The notes beneath the pieces were generated by a model, which had not been told where the DNA came from, searched no databases, and saw only the letters and a list, made by a program, of their open reading frames with translations. The position numbers were made by a program, and so were the translations under genes. From Rhizobium terrae (GTDB lineage Bacteria; Pseudomonadota; Alphaproteobacteria; Rhizobiales; Rhizobiaceae), in NCBI RefSeq assembly GCF_003425685.1, contig NZ_QJKM01000016.1:62001-126000 (forward strand): 64,000 nt of DNA, written 5' to 3'. Position 1 is the stretch's first letter; every line of letters starts with the position of its first letter. Shown here piece after piece: positions 43,241 through 51,624 of the stretch.

Positions 43241-44568
43241 CGCGCCTTGCGCGGCACCATGGCCGCCAGGAAGAAGCCGCGCATCAGCAGGAAAAGGTTG
43301 AGCGACAGCCAGAGTCCGTGATTGCCGAACAGCGGCACGAGCACGGCGAGACTTGCGCAATAGCCGACGAATGATGCCAGCATCATGTCGCGCATTTCGC
43401 GTGACCACGTGGCGCCGATGAAGACGCCGTCCATCTGGAAGGCGAGCGCTCCGGTGAGGCCGGTCATGGCTGCCCAGGCGAGATAGGTGGCCGCCTCCTG
43501 CCGTACCTCATGGGATGTGGTCAGCAGATGGATGATCGGCTCCCCAAAGGCGAGGAAGAAGAGCCCGACCGCGCCTGCCATGGCAAACGACCAGAGGCCG
43601 GTCAGTCTGTGGGCCCGGTCGAAGGAGGGCCGGTACTGCGCTCCGACTGCCCGGCCGGCGAGCTGCTCGGCGGCGCCGGCCAGCCCGTCGAGGAAGAAGG
43701 CGGAGAGCATGAAGATGTTCATCAGCACCGCGTTGGCAGCCAGCGTCACCGCACCGAAGCTCGATCCGACGCGCGTCAGCAGCGCGAAGGAGGCATTGAG
43801 CGTCAGCGAGCGGATCAGGATGTCCGCATTCATGTGGAAGAGCTGCTTCAGCTTGGCCGTGTCAAGGATATCGACGCGGCGCGGTCTGTGATCGGCGGAG
43901 AACTGCCGGCTGATGATGGTGAGCCCGATTACGACGGCCGTGACCTCCGCGATCGCCGTGGCCCAGGCGACGCCTGCGACTCCGTAGCCGAGCACGAGAC
44001 CGAGCAGGATGGCGAGCGCGATGTTCGTGCCGTTCAGGATGATCTGCAGCGCCAGCCCCAGCACGCCCTGGCCGCGGCCGAGCACGAAGCCGAGAATGGC
44101 GAAATTGGCAAAGGTCGCCGGGCTGGTCAGCACCCGGATGCCGAAATATTGGCGCGTCACGTCCGCGACTTTGGGGTCGCTCGTCATCAGTTCCGGGGCA
44201 AAGGCGAGAATGAGCGGCGAAAGCGCCAGCATGACGATGCCGAGCCCAAGCGCACTCAGGAGCGCTCGCCAGAAGATCGCTTGCTGTTCGCGCTGGTCGC
44301 CCCGGCCGTAAGCCTGTGCCACGAGCCCGGTCGTCGAGGTCCGCAGGAAGCTCAGGCTGCCATAGATGAGATCGAAAAGAATGGCGCCGATCGCCAGGCC
44401 CGCCAAGGCCTCCGGTTGGCCGAGATGGCCGACGACCGCGGTGTCGGTGAGGCCGAGAAGCGGCGTCGTCAGGAAGCCTAAGGTCATCGGGATCGCGATG
44501 CCAAGCACCAGCCGATGCGTCACATCGAATGGCCTGACTGCGTATCCCTCTTGCCCCCGCCCGTCCAT
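43216..44568 (-). CDS. MATE family efflux transporter (DinF-like)
   Basis: A 450-residue protein with about 12 membrane helices in two halves. It begins with the MATE pattern I-P-M-T-L-G-F-L-T-T-P-L-L-G-L-T-D-T-A-V-V-G-H-L-G and has the matching second-half segment. DinF-subfamily members export organic cations or protect from oxidants using H+ or Na+. Substrate unknown. Its 3' end overlaps pyrD. Confidence 0.9.
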   Translation of the reverse strand: MDGRGQEGYAVRPFDVTHRLVLGIAIPMTLGFLTTPLLGLTDTAVVGHLGQPEALAGLAIGAILFDLIYGSLSFLRTSTTGLVAQAYGRGDQREQQAIFWRALLSALGLGIVMLALSPLILAFAPELMTSDPKVADVTRQYFGIRVLTSPATFANFAILGFVLGRGQGVLGLALQIILNGTNIALAILLGLVLGYGVAGVAWATAIAEVTAVVIGLTIISRQFSADHRPRRVDILDTAKLKQLFHMNADILIRSLTLNASFALLTRVGSSFGAVTLAANAVLMNIFMLSAFFLDGLAGAAEQLAGRAVGAQYRPSFDRAHRLTGLWSFAMAGAVGLFFLAFGEPIIHLLTTSHEVRQEAATYLAWAAMTGLTGALAFQMDGVFIGATWSREMRDMMLASFVGYCASLAVLVPLFGNHGLWLSLNLFLLMRGFFLAAMVPRKARQSFVSAH

Positions 44569-44586
44569 CGTGCAGTCTGTCCTTGT

Positions 44587-45069
44587 TCAGCCGGAAAGCA
44601 CCATCGCCCAGTACGGGCGGTTGTCTCGGGCCCGTGCCACGGCGACACCGAGGCCGCGATAGCTGCCGAGCATGTTTTCCAGATGTTTGGGTGAATCGAT
44701 CCAGGCTTGCACGACCGCATCGACCGAAGTCTGGCCACTCGCGATATTCTCCGCCGCCGGCAGTGCCACGTCGCTCTTCTTCATCCGCGCGCCGAAATCG
44801 TCACTGAGGCCGATCAGGTGCTTCATCTGGTCGGCCTTCGCCATGCGGATGGCCTGGATGGCCGCAGCCTTGCGGGCCGGCATGTCGAGTGCCAGCGCGG
44901 GCAGATCCTTCGATTGCCTGAGCCTGTTGACCATCGGAAGGGCCGCCTGCGTCTCGTCCTCGGCGCCGGGCGTCGGCGTCAGCACGGTGGTCGTGGAACA
45001 GCCGGCCAGAAGACCGAGACCGGACAGGACGAGGAAACGCCGCCGCGCGGGAAGAAAGGTGGCGGTCAT
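44587..45069 (-). CDS. CAP/SCP-domain lipoprotein
   Basis: A 160-residue protein with a lipoprotein signal (L-L-A-G-C at about 20-24). The mature part resembles the bacterial CAP (SCP/PR-1) domain: A-E-N-I-A-S-G and H-L-E-N-M-L-G-S-Y-R-G-L-G-V-A are conserved elements. Likely anchored in the envelope. Function unknown. It lies just after the DUF6460-like gene (stop at 45071), overlapping neither. Confidence 0.85.
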   Translation of the reverse strand: MTATFLPARRRFLVLSGLGLLAGCSTTTVLTPTPGAEDETQAALPMVNRLRQSKDLPALALDMPARKAAAIQAIRMAKADQMKHLIGLSDDFGARMKKSDVALPAAENIASGQTSVDAVVQAWIDSPKHLENMLGSYRGLGVAVARARDNRPYWAMVLSG

Positions 45070-45070
45070 G

Positions 45071-45337
45071 TCAGCGGCGGTAGCTCAGGAGACGCAGGAC
45101 GACGAAGATCGGAATGACGATGATCGCGCCGAGCACCAGATAATCGCCGATCCGGCCGAGCGCCTTGAAGCCGTTGTACCAGAGATCGAGGAACCAGTAG
45201 CGGATCGTATCGACGATATTGTCCGGCGTGAAGCCGAAGATCGCCAGCACGAAACCGACGATCAGGCACACGACGATCAGCTTGACGATCGTGCGACCCG
45301 GCGTATCGCCAAGGAACCTGTTGACCCCGTCCGCCAT
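45071..45337 (-). CDS. DUF6460-like small membrane protein
   Basis: An 88-residue protein with two membrane segments (about 18-36 and 62-82) and conserved G-D-T-P-G-R-T-I-V-K-L and G-A-I-I-V-I-P-I-F-V-V-L-R. It matches a small uncharacterised rhizobial family. Start at 45337 follows GAAGGAAAAG. The CAP-domain gene begins 1 bp after its stop, so both are probably co-transcribed. Confidence 0.75.
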   Translation of the reverse strand: MADGVNRFLGDTPGRTIVKLIVVCLIVGFVLAIFGFTPDNIVDTIRYWFLDLWYNGFKALGRIGDYLVLGAIIVIPIFVVLRLLSYRR

Positions 45338-45475
45338 TCTTTTCCTTCTCCGAAATTGCGATTGAGAAATAGTCGGCCACCACCGAGGCCGCAAGCCATT
45401 CACTGCTCCCTTGGATAGAACTTGAGTTTTTTTGTGGCTTCGGCGAAGAACCCGCATCTTCGAAGGACCATTTCC

Positions 45476-46420
45476 ATGCCGCCCAAGCCCGCCCAGACCG
45501 GTCAGTTCTCCTCCGGCGACGTGATCGCCGACCGCCGCGCCGATTATGCCCGCATGCTGGCGGAGGGCGCCGATTTCGTCGCTGCCGCCGAACTGATCGA
45601 GCAGGCGCTGGAAATCACGCCCGGCTGGGCCGCCGGCTGGTTCCGGCTCGGCGAGTACCGGGAGAAGGCGAGGCTTGGGACCGCCGCCGGGGCGTACCGC
45701 CAGGCGCTCGCCCTTGCGCCCGACGACGTCTTTGGCGCCCGCCTGAAGCTCGCATTCCTCGGCGCGGAGGAGATGCCCGACCGGCCGCCGAGCCGTTACG
45801 TCGAGGGACTGTTCGACGACTATGCCGACCGCTTCGACACGGCGCTTATCGAAAAGCTCGAATATTCCGTGCCCGGCAAGCTTGCGGCTCTGGTCGCCTC
45901 CCATGCGCCGTTCAGGAACACCGTCGATCTTGGGTGCGGCACCGGCCTGTTCGGTGCGGAAATCCGAGCTCGTACCGAACGTCTCGAAGGTTTCGACCTC
46001 TCCGCCAATATGCTCGCCCGGGCCGAGGCCAAGAACCTTTACGATCATCTCGGCCAGTCCGATCTGAGTCTTGCACCAGAGGCTTCAGGCCTGTTTTCGG
46101 AAGGCTTCCCAAAACATCGCGCCGATCTCGTTTCCGCCGCCGACGTGTTGATGTATCTCGGCTCGCTGGAAACCGTCTTCCCGCTGGTTCTGGAGCTTCT
46201 CGCGCCGGCCGGCCTCTTCGCGTTTTCGGTCGAGGATGCCGGTGAAGGGGAGGGATTCGTGCTTCGGGGTTCCCTGCGCTACGCCCATTCCGAACTCTTC
46301 GTCCGTACCCTGCTCGTCCGCCACGGCCTGGAACTTCTGCAGGTCGAGAAGACGGTCATTCGCATGGATGCCGGAAAGCCTATCCAGGGCATTCTGTTTC
46401 TGTCGCGAAAACCCCTCTGA
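45476..46420 (+). CDS. TPR-containing class I methyltransferase
   Basis: A 314-residue protein. Residues about 25-90 form TPR-like helices (A-A-E-L-I-E-Q-A-L-E-I-T-P-G-W-A-A-G-W). The methyltransferase domain has motif I V-D-L-G-C-G-T-G-L-F-G and acidic motif II G-F-D-L-S. It resembles predicted methyltransferases with an N-terminal TPR (COG4976). Substrate unknown. Start at 45476 follows GAAGGA; 18 further in-frame codons upstream are less likely. Confidence 0.85.
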   Translation: MPPKPAQTGQFSSGDVIADRRADYARMLAEGADFVAAAELIEQALEITPGWAAGWFRLGEYREKARLGTAAGAYRQALALAPDDVFGARLKLAFLGAEEMPDRPPSRYVEGLFDDYADRFDTALIEKLEYSVPGKLAALVASHAPFRNTVDLGCGTGLFGAEIRARTERLEGFDLSANMLARAEAKNLYDHLGQSDLSLAPEASGLFSEGFPKHRADLVSAADVLMYLGSLETVFPLVLELLAPAGLFAFSVEDAGEGEGFVLRGSLRYAHSELFVRTLLVRHGLELLQVEKTVIRMDAGKPIQGILFLSRKPL

Positions 46421-46483
46421 CATCGCCGTTTCTTGCTTTTTTGTTTGCCGGCTCATCATCGCTTGAATGCACTTGATGGCGGT

Positions 46484-46502
46484 TATATTGCAGTGCAATA
46501 TA
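46484..46502. promoter_or_regulatory. 19-bp perfect palindrome before YitT pair
   Basis: TATATTGCAGTGCAATATA is a perfect palindrome about one central G, 21 bp before the start of the first YitT gene. It is likely an operator; the regulator is not identifiable from the site. Confidence 0.65.
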
Positions 46503-46523
46503 TCCTCAAGACAGGGGCAGCAA

Positions 46524-47174
46524 TTGGCTGAAGAAAAGCAGGTCCAGAGGCGCAATCTCGGCTTCTACAGCGCCGATCCGTCGCAGCACACGCCGGTGGA
46601 GGATGTGCAGGGCATGATCATCGGCGCGATGACGGCCGCCCTCGGCCTTTACCTGCTGAACCAGGTCGGGTTGCTCACCAGCGGTACGGCGGGTGTCGCC
46701 TTCCTGCTGCACTACAGGTTCGGCATTCCCTTCGGCCTCCTGTTCTTCGTCGTCAACCTGCCGTTCTATTATCTGTCGTTCAAGCGCCTCGGTCTCGCCT
46801 TTTCGCTGAAGACCTTCGCGGCGATCGTCATGGTGTCGTTCATCACCGAGATCGAGCAGCGTTTCCTGCTGATCGAATACCTGCATCCGCTCTGGGCGGC
46901 CCTGCTCGGCGGCATCCTGATCGGCTACGGCCTGCTCGGCCTTTACCGTCACCGGGCTTCGCTCGGCGGCATCGGCATCCTCGCCATTTACCTGCAGGAC
47001 CGGTTCAGGATCCCGGCAGGCCTGGTGCAGCTCGCCTTCGATCTCTGCGTCATGCTGGCCGCCTTCTTCGTCGTCAGCCCCGAAACGGTGCTGTGGTCGC
47101 TCCTCAGCGCCGTGGTGCTCAATCTGCTGCTCGCGGTCAACCACCGCTCCGACCGTTATATCGTGGTGCGCTGA
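46524..47174 (+). CDS. YitT family membrane protein, copy 1
   Basis: A 216-residue inner-membrane protein with five to six helices and the YitT signatures G-T-A-G-V-A-F-L-L and R-H-R-A-S-L-G-G-I-G-I-L-A. The start is TTG at 46524: the sequence from there aligns in length with the paralog downstream (V-E-D-V-Q-G and L-E-D-I-Q-G), an AGGGG lies 7 bp upstream, and the earlier in-frame ATG at 46467 would place an operator-like palindrome inside the gene. Function of the family is unknown. Its stop overlaps the next start (TGATG). Confidence 0.78.
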   Translation: MAEEKQVQRRNLGFYSADPSQHTPVEDVQGMIIGAMTAALGLYLLNQVGLLTSGTAGVAFLLHYRFGIPFGLLFFVVNLPFYYLSFKRLGLAFSLKTFAAIVMVSFITEIEQRFLLIEYLHPLWAALLGGILIGYGLLGLYRHRASLGGIGILAIYLQDRFRIPAGLVQLAFDLCVMLAAFFVVSPETVLWSLLSAVVLNLLLAVNHRSDRYIVVR

Positions 47175-47815
47175 TGGCCGATGTGGATGAAAAATCGCCC
47201 GTCGGGTTCTGGACATCGAGCTCCGGGCGTCATTCCATCCTCGAGGATATCCAGGGAATTGTCGCCGGCAGCATGCTGGCGGCTCTCGGGGTGACGCTGC
47301 TTTCCGCCGCGCATCTGCTGATCGGCGGAACCGCCGGCCTCGGCTTCCTGCTGCGCTACTCCGCGAACCTCAGCTTCGGTACCGCCTTCTTCCTCCTGAA
47401 CCTGCCGTTCTACTGGCTGGCCTACAGGCGGCTCGGGTTCGTCTTCACGGTGAAGACCTTCGCGGCGGTCACCACCACCTCGGCGCTCACCGGCCTCCTG
47501 CCGCAGCTGATCGCCATCGAACACATCCAGCCCGTCATGGCCGCCCTTTTCGGCGGCCTGCTGATCGGCTGCGGCATGCTGATCCTCTTCCGCCACCGGG
47601 CGTCGCTTGGCGGCTTCGGCATCCTGGCGCTCTATCTTCAGGAAAGGTTCGGCTGGCGCGCGGGCTTCGTCCAGCTCGGGCTCGACGGCGTGGTGCTGGC
47701 GCTCGCCTTCTTCGTCGCCAGCCCCCTTGTCATCATCTGCTCGATCCTTGCGGCGGTGACCTTGAACCTGACGCTCGCGATCAACCACCGCACCGACCGC
47801 TACATCGTGCGATAA
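47174..47815 (+). CDS. YitT family membrane protein, copy 2
   Basis: A 213-residue paralog of the preceding protein with the same helices and motifs (G-T-A-G-L-G-F-L-L and R-H-R-A-S-L-G-G-F-G-I-L-A-L-Y-L-Q-E-R-F). The pair is a tandem duplication and is translationally coupled, so the products may act as a heteromer. No substrate can be proposed. Confidence 0.82.
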   Translation: MADVDEKSPVGFWTSSSGRHSILEDIQGIVAGSMLAALGVTLLSAAHLLIGGTAGLGFLLRYSANLSFGTAFFLLNLPFYWLAYRRLGFVFTVKTFAAVTTTSALTGLLPQLIAIEHIQPVMAALFGGLLIGCGMLILFRHRASLGGFGILALYLQERFGWRAGFVQLGLDGVVLALAFFVASPLVIICSILAAVTLNLTLAINHRTDRYIVR

Positions 47816-47867
47816 GCGGGTCCGGGAAAAGTGTGCAGTGGTTTTCCGGAATTGCGCCGGCAGAAGA

Positions 47868-48332
47868 TCAGGCCGCCTGTGCCGGCTTGTCGATCGGATG
47901 CTGTGCGCGGAAGCCGACGGCGAGCCGGTTCCAGATGTTGATTGCGCCGATCGCCACCGTGATCTTGGTCATTTCCTCTTCGGTGAAATGCGCCTTCAGG
48001 GCCTCGTAGGCGCTGTCGGGAATGCCCGTGTCGGCAATGCGGGTCACGGCATCGACCCAGGTCAGCAGGGCGCGTTCCCTGTCGTCATAGACCGGCGATT
48101 CCCACCAGACGCTCATCAGATTGATCCACTGTTCGGACAGCCCGTCATGACGGCTTTCCTTGGAATGCATGTCGACGCAATAGGCGCAGCCGTTGATGAT
48201 CGAGGCGCGAAGTTTGATCAGGTGGATGAAGCGCCGCTCGAGGCCGGATTTCTGGACATAGTTCTCAAGATCGAGAACGGCCTTGTAGGCATCCTGCGAG
48301 GCCTTGGCGAAGTTCATACGGGGATGATGCAT
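47868..48332 (-). CDS. Carboxymuconolactone decarboxylase/AhpD-like protein
   Basis: A 154-residue protein with the redox-active C-A-Y-C-V-D-M-H motif of AhpD/CMD-family alkylhydroperoxidases. It probably reduces peroxides or disulfides rather than decarboxylating. Start at 48332 follows GGAGACACC. It is downstream of the Rrf2 regulator gene by 28 bp, so the two form an operon. Confidence 0.88.
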   Translation of the reverse strand: MHHPRMNFAKASQDAYKAVLDLENYVQKSGLERRFIHLIKLRASIINGCAYCVDMHSKESRHDGLSEQWINLMSVWWESPVYDDRERALLTWVDAVTRIADTGIPDSAYEALKAHFTEEEMTKITVAIGAINIWNRLAVGFRAQHPIDKPAQAA

Positions 48333-48360
48333 GGGGTGTCTCCTTCTGGTTTGGCCGCTT

Positions 48361-48861
48361 TCAGCGGGCCGTCTTGCGCTCATGAAGTTCGAGGAAAGCG
48401 CAGCCGCGGGCGGCGATCCCGCCGTCGTCGGATGCGTGGAGATCCGCCAGGATGTCGGCGATCGTCACCCTGGCGAGTTCGGCGCGATAGGCTTTTTCCG
48501 CCCTCAGCATCGCGGCATTGATCTGGCAGGGTTTGGTGAAATAGCGGCCCGGCAGCGGGTTCGGCCCGCGCTGGCGGATTTCGGCGCAGCGGAAAGCCGG
48601 CTGCGGCCCTTCCACGGCCAACACGATGTCGAGCAAAGTGATCTCCTCCGGCGTCTTCGCCAGCCGGTAGCCGCCCTTCGGCCCGGGAACCGTCTCCAGT
48701 AGCCTGGCGCCGGAAAGCGCCTGCAGATGCTTCAGCAGATAGCTCGTCGAAACCCCGTGGAATTCCGCGAGCGCTGCGGCTGACAGGACCCCGCCTTCCG
48801 AAAGACCGGAAAGCGCTGCCACGCAGTGGATCGCCTGTTCTACGCCGTCGCCGAGTTTCAT
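48361..48861 (-). CDS. Rrf2 family transcriptional regulator
   Basis: A 166-residue winged-HTH regulator. The HTH (S-A-A-A-L-A-E-F-H-G-V-S-T-S-Y-L-L-K-H-L-Q-A-L) and the wing (G-P-K-G-G-Y-R-L-A) match Rrf2. The C-terminal cysteines are spaced C-x18-C with a third far away, not the C-x5-7-C-x5-6-C iron-sulfur ligand pattern, so it is more likely a thiol- or electrophile-responsive member. The start at 48861 has GGAGA 8 bp upstream. A perfect dyad lies just upstream at 48877-48895, probably its own operator. Confidence 0.85.
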   Translation of the reverse strand: MKLGDGVEQAIHCVAALSGLSEGGVLSAAALAEFHGVSTSYLLKHLQALSGARLLETVPGPKGGYRLAKTPEEITLLDIVLAVEGPQPAFRCAEIRQRGPNPLPGRYFTKPCQINAAMLRAEKAYRAELARVTIADILADLHASDDGGIAARGCAFLELHERKTAR

Positions 48862-48876
48862 TGCCGTCTCCATATT

Positions 48877-48895
48877 ATGGATAAAATATATCCAT
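48877..48895. promoter_or_regulatory. Rrf2 operator candidate
   Basis: Perfect 7-bp arms ATGGATA (48877-48883) and TATCCAT (48889-48895) with a 5-bp spacer lie between the Rrf2 gene and the helicase gene. The site is well placed for autoregulation of the Rrf2/AhpD-like operon and could also affect the divergent helicase. Confidence 0.65.
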
Positions 48896-48956
48896 GATTT
48901 TGCCACGCCGTCAAGCACCCTTCTTTTTCGCGGGTTTCCGCTTATCTTTGAGGCCA

Positions 48957-51479
48957 GTGGATATCGTCGAAACCCAATCCTCCGGCCGTGATGCCGCGCT
49001 TCTGCCCCGGCCGTTCCTGAAATGGTTCGTCGAAAAGGGCTGGCAGCCGCGTGCCCATCAGCTCGAATTGCTTTCCCGCGCCACCGCGGGTGAGAACATG
49101 CTGCTGATCGCGCCGACCGGCGCCGGCAAGACGCTTGCCGGTTTCCTGCCCTCGCTCACCGATCTCACCCGCCGCGGCAAGATCCCGGCGGGCTCCGCCT
49201 TTGTCGGCATCCACACGCTCTATATCTCGCCGCTCAAGGCGCTGACGGTGGATATCGAGCGCAACCTGATGAAGCCCGTCACCGAAATGGGCCTTGCCGT
49301 CACCATCGAGAACCGCACAGGCGATACACCACAGGCCAAGCGCCAGCGCCAGAAGCTCAGCCCGCCCGATATCCTGCTGACGACGCCCGAGCAGGTCGCT
49401 CTCCTTCTCGCCAACAAGGAGGCCGAACGCTTCTTCAGGGACCTGAAATACGTGGTCCTCGACGAATTGCACTCGCTGGTCACCTCGAAACGCGGCCACC
49501 TTCTCTCGCTCGGTCTGGCCCGCATCCGCAGGTATGCCCCCCAGGTGCAGACGATCGGCCTCTCCGCCACGGTCGCCGATCCGATGGACCTGCAGCGGTG
49601 GCTCGTTCCCCAGGGTGAACATCCCGCTTCGCCCGCGGGCCTCGTCCATGTCACCGGCGGCGCCGCACCCAACATCACCATCATGAAGACCGAGGACCGC
49701 ATCCCCTGGTCCGGGCACGTCTCCACCTATGCGATGCCGGAGGTCTACGAGGAGATCAAACGCCACAGGACGACGCTGATCTTCGTCAACACCCGCTTCC
49801 AGGCGGAATTGCTCTTTCAGACACTCTGGACGATCAATGACGATAACCTGCCGATCGCCCTGCACCACGGTTCGCTCGATGCCGGCCAGCGGCGCAAGGT
49901 GGAGGCTGCCATGGCCGCCAACCGGTTGCGCGCCGTCGTCGCCACCTCGACCCTCGATATGGGCATAGACTGGGGCGACGTCGACCTCGTAGTGCATGTC
50001 GGCGCCCCGAAAGGCGCCTCGCGGCTTGCCCAGCGCATCGGCCGCTCCAACCACCGCATGGACGAACCCTCCAAGGCGATCCTCGTTCCCGCCAACCGCT
50101 TCGAAGTCATGGAATGCCAGGCCGCCCTCGATGCCAACTACCTCGGTGCCCAGGATACGCCGCCGGTCGGCGAGGGGGCGCTTGACGTCCTCGCCCAGCA
50201 CGTGCTCGGCATGGCCTGCGCCGATCCTTTCGATCCCGTCGAGCTTTACGACGAGATCACCTCGGCCTTCCCCTATGCCAACCTTTCCTGGGAAATGTTC
50301 GAACGCATCGTCGATTTCGTCGCGACCGGCGGTTATGCGCTGCGTTCCTATGAGCGTTACGCCAAGATCCGCAGGATGAAGGACGGCCGTTGGCGCGTCT
50401 CCAATCCGCAGGTCGCACAGCAATACCGCCTGAACCTCGGTACCATCGTCGAGGCGACCGAACTCAACGTCCGCCTCGTCAAGCGCAATGCCAAAGGCAC
50501 GATCGGCCGGGGAGGCATGTCGCTCGGCAAGGTCGAGGAATATTTCCTCGAACAGCTCGTGCAGGGCGACACGTTCCTCTTCGCCGGCAAGGTGCTGCGC
50601 TTCGAAGGCATCCGCGAAAACGAGTGCCTCGTCTCCAACGCCTTCTCGCTCGATCCGAAAATCCCCGCCTATGCCGGCGGCAAGTTTCCGCTCACCACCT
50701 ATCTGGCCGACCAGGTGCGCTCCATGCTCGCCGATCCCGACCATTGGAGCGTCCTGCCGGATCAGGTGCGCGACTGGCTGAACATCCAACGCGAACGCTC
50801 CATGCTGCCGGCCAGGAATGAGCTTCTGATCGAGACTTTCCCCCGCGGAAAGCGTTTCTTCATGATCGCCTACTGTTTCGAAGGCCGGCTGGCGCACCAG
50901 ACGCTCGGCATGCTTTTGACCCGCCGTCTCGACCGCCTCGGCGCTCACCCGCTCGGCTTCGTCGCGACGGATTATTCGCTCGCGGTCTGGGGCCTGTCCG
51001 ACATGGGCGCGATGATCGGCTCCGGCCGCCTCAATCTCTCAGACCTCTTCGACGAGGACATGCTGGGCGACGATCTGGAGGCGTGGCTGGACGAAAGTTA
51101 CATGCTGAAGCGCACCTTCCGCAATTGCGCCGTGATTTCCGGCCTGATCGAGCGCCGCCATCCGGGCAAGGAAAAGACCGGTCGGCAGGTTACCGTCTCG
51201 ACCGATCTCATCTATGACGTGCTGCGCACTCATGAGCCGGATCACGTGCTTCTGGAGGCGACGCGGCGGGATGCGGCATCGGGGCTTTTGGATATCGGCC
51301 GGTTAGGAGATATGCTGAAGCGAATCAAAGGGCATATCACCCACCGCGATCTCGACCGCGTTTCGCCGCTCGCCGTTCCGATCATGCTGGAGATCGGCAA
51401 GGAGCCGGTTCCGGGCGAAGCGCACGACGCGGTGCTGGCGGAAGCGGCCGAGGAATTGATCGCGGAGGCGATGGGGTGA
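48957..51479 (+). CDS. Ligase-associated DNA damage response DEXH helicase
   Basis: An 840-residue superfamily 2 helicase, Lhr-like. Walker A is A-P-T-G-A-G-K-T, the DExH box L-D-E-L-H-S, motif III-like S-A-T-V, motif V-VI region with Q-R-I-G-R-S-N-H. The C-terminal third carries the family-specific domain. This type occurs with an ATP-dependent ligase and PdeM exonuclease in a DNA repair set; PdeM is the next gene. The start is GTG at 48957, which avoids overlap with the Rrf2 operator; an in-frame ATG at 48894 would lie inside it. Confidence 0.9.
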   Translation: MDIVETQSSGRDAALLPRPFLKWFVEKGWQPRAHQLELLSRATAGENMLLIAPTGAGKTLAGFLPSLTDLTRRGKIPAGSAFVGIHTLYISPLKALTVDIERNLMKPVTEMGLAVTIENRTGDTPQAKRQRQKLSPPDILLTTPEQVALLLANKEAERFFRDLKYVVLDELHSLVTSKRGHLLSLGLARIRRYAPQVQTIGLSATVADPMDLQRWLVPQGEHPASPAGLVHVTGGAAPNITIMKTEDRIPWSGHVSTYAMPEVYEEIKRHRTTLIFVNTRFQAELLFQTLWTINDDNLPIALHHGSLDAGQRRKVEAAMAANRLRAVVATSTLDMGIDWGDVDLVVHVGAPKGASRLAQRIGRSNHRMDEPSKAILVPANRFEVMECQAALDANYLGAQDTPPVGEGALDVLAQHVLGMACADPFDPVELYDEITSAFPYANLSWEMFERIVDFVATGGYALRSYERYAKIRRMKDGRWRVSNPQVAQQYRLNLGTIVEATELNVRLVKRNAKGTIGRGGMSLGKVEEYFLEQLVQGDTFLFAGKVLRFEGIRENECLVSNAFSLDPKIPAYAGGKFPLTTYLADQVRSMLADPDHWSVLPDQVRDWLNIQRERSMLPARNELLIETFPRGKRFFMIAYCFEGRLAHQTLGMLLTRRLDRLGAHPLGFVATDYSLAVWGLSDMGAMIGSGRLNLSDLFDEDMLGDDLEAWLDESYMLKRTFRNCAVISGLIERRHPGKEKTGRQVTVSTDLIYDVLRTHEPDHVLLEATRRDAASGLLDIGRLGDMLKRIKGHITHRDLDRVSPLAVPIMLEIGKEPVPGEAHDAVLAEAAEELIAEAMG

Positions 51480-51488
51480 TCCATCCTC

Positions 51489-51608
51489 CGTCGTTCCTGT
51501 GCTTGTCACAGGAATCCAGCAGCGCCGCGTCTGCGGCGCAGAGACTCTTTTCACGCGAAAGGCTTCGCGTGTGACTGGATCCCTGTGACAAGCACAGGGA
51601 TGACGACG
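51489..51608. repeat. Extragenic palindromic element, cruciform
   Basis: Outer arms of about 30 bp (51489-51519 and 51575-51608) are complementary with few mismatches, and each contains its own hairpin of the form CCTGTG/CACAGG. The interior holds two smaller hairpins, GCGCCGC/GCGGCGC and TCACGCGAA/TTCGCGTG. This fits the dispersed intergenic palindromes found in rhizobia and their relatives. It lies between helicase and pdeM and could terminate or stabilise the transcript. Confidence 0.85.
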
Positions 51609-51624
51609 TTAGGGCATTGGAAAA

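Noticed and set aside
46467..46523. ATG at 46467 as the start of the first YitT gene
   Set aside because: No ribosome-binding site; the perfect palindrome would lie within the coding region; paralog length supports TTG at 46524.
48894..48956. ATG at 48894 as the helicase start
   Set aside because: It lies in the Rrf2 dyad and adds a leader with no family similarity; GTG at 48957 is preferred, though not proven.
48942..50948. Long open frame on the - strand opposite the helicase
   Set aside because: Antisense shadow of the helicase gene with no recognisable domain.
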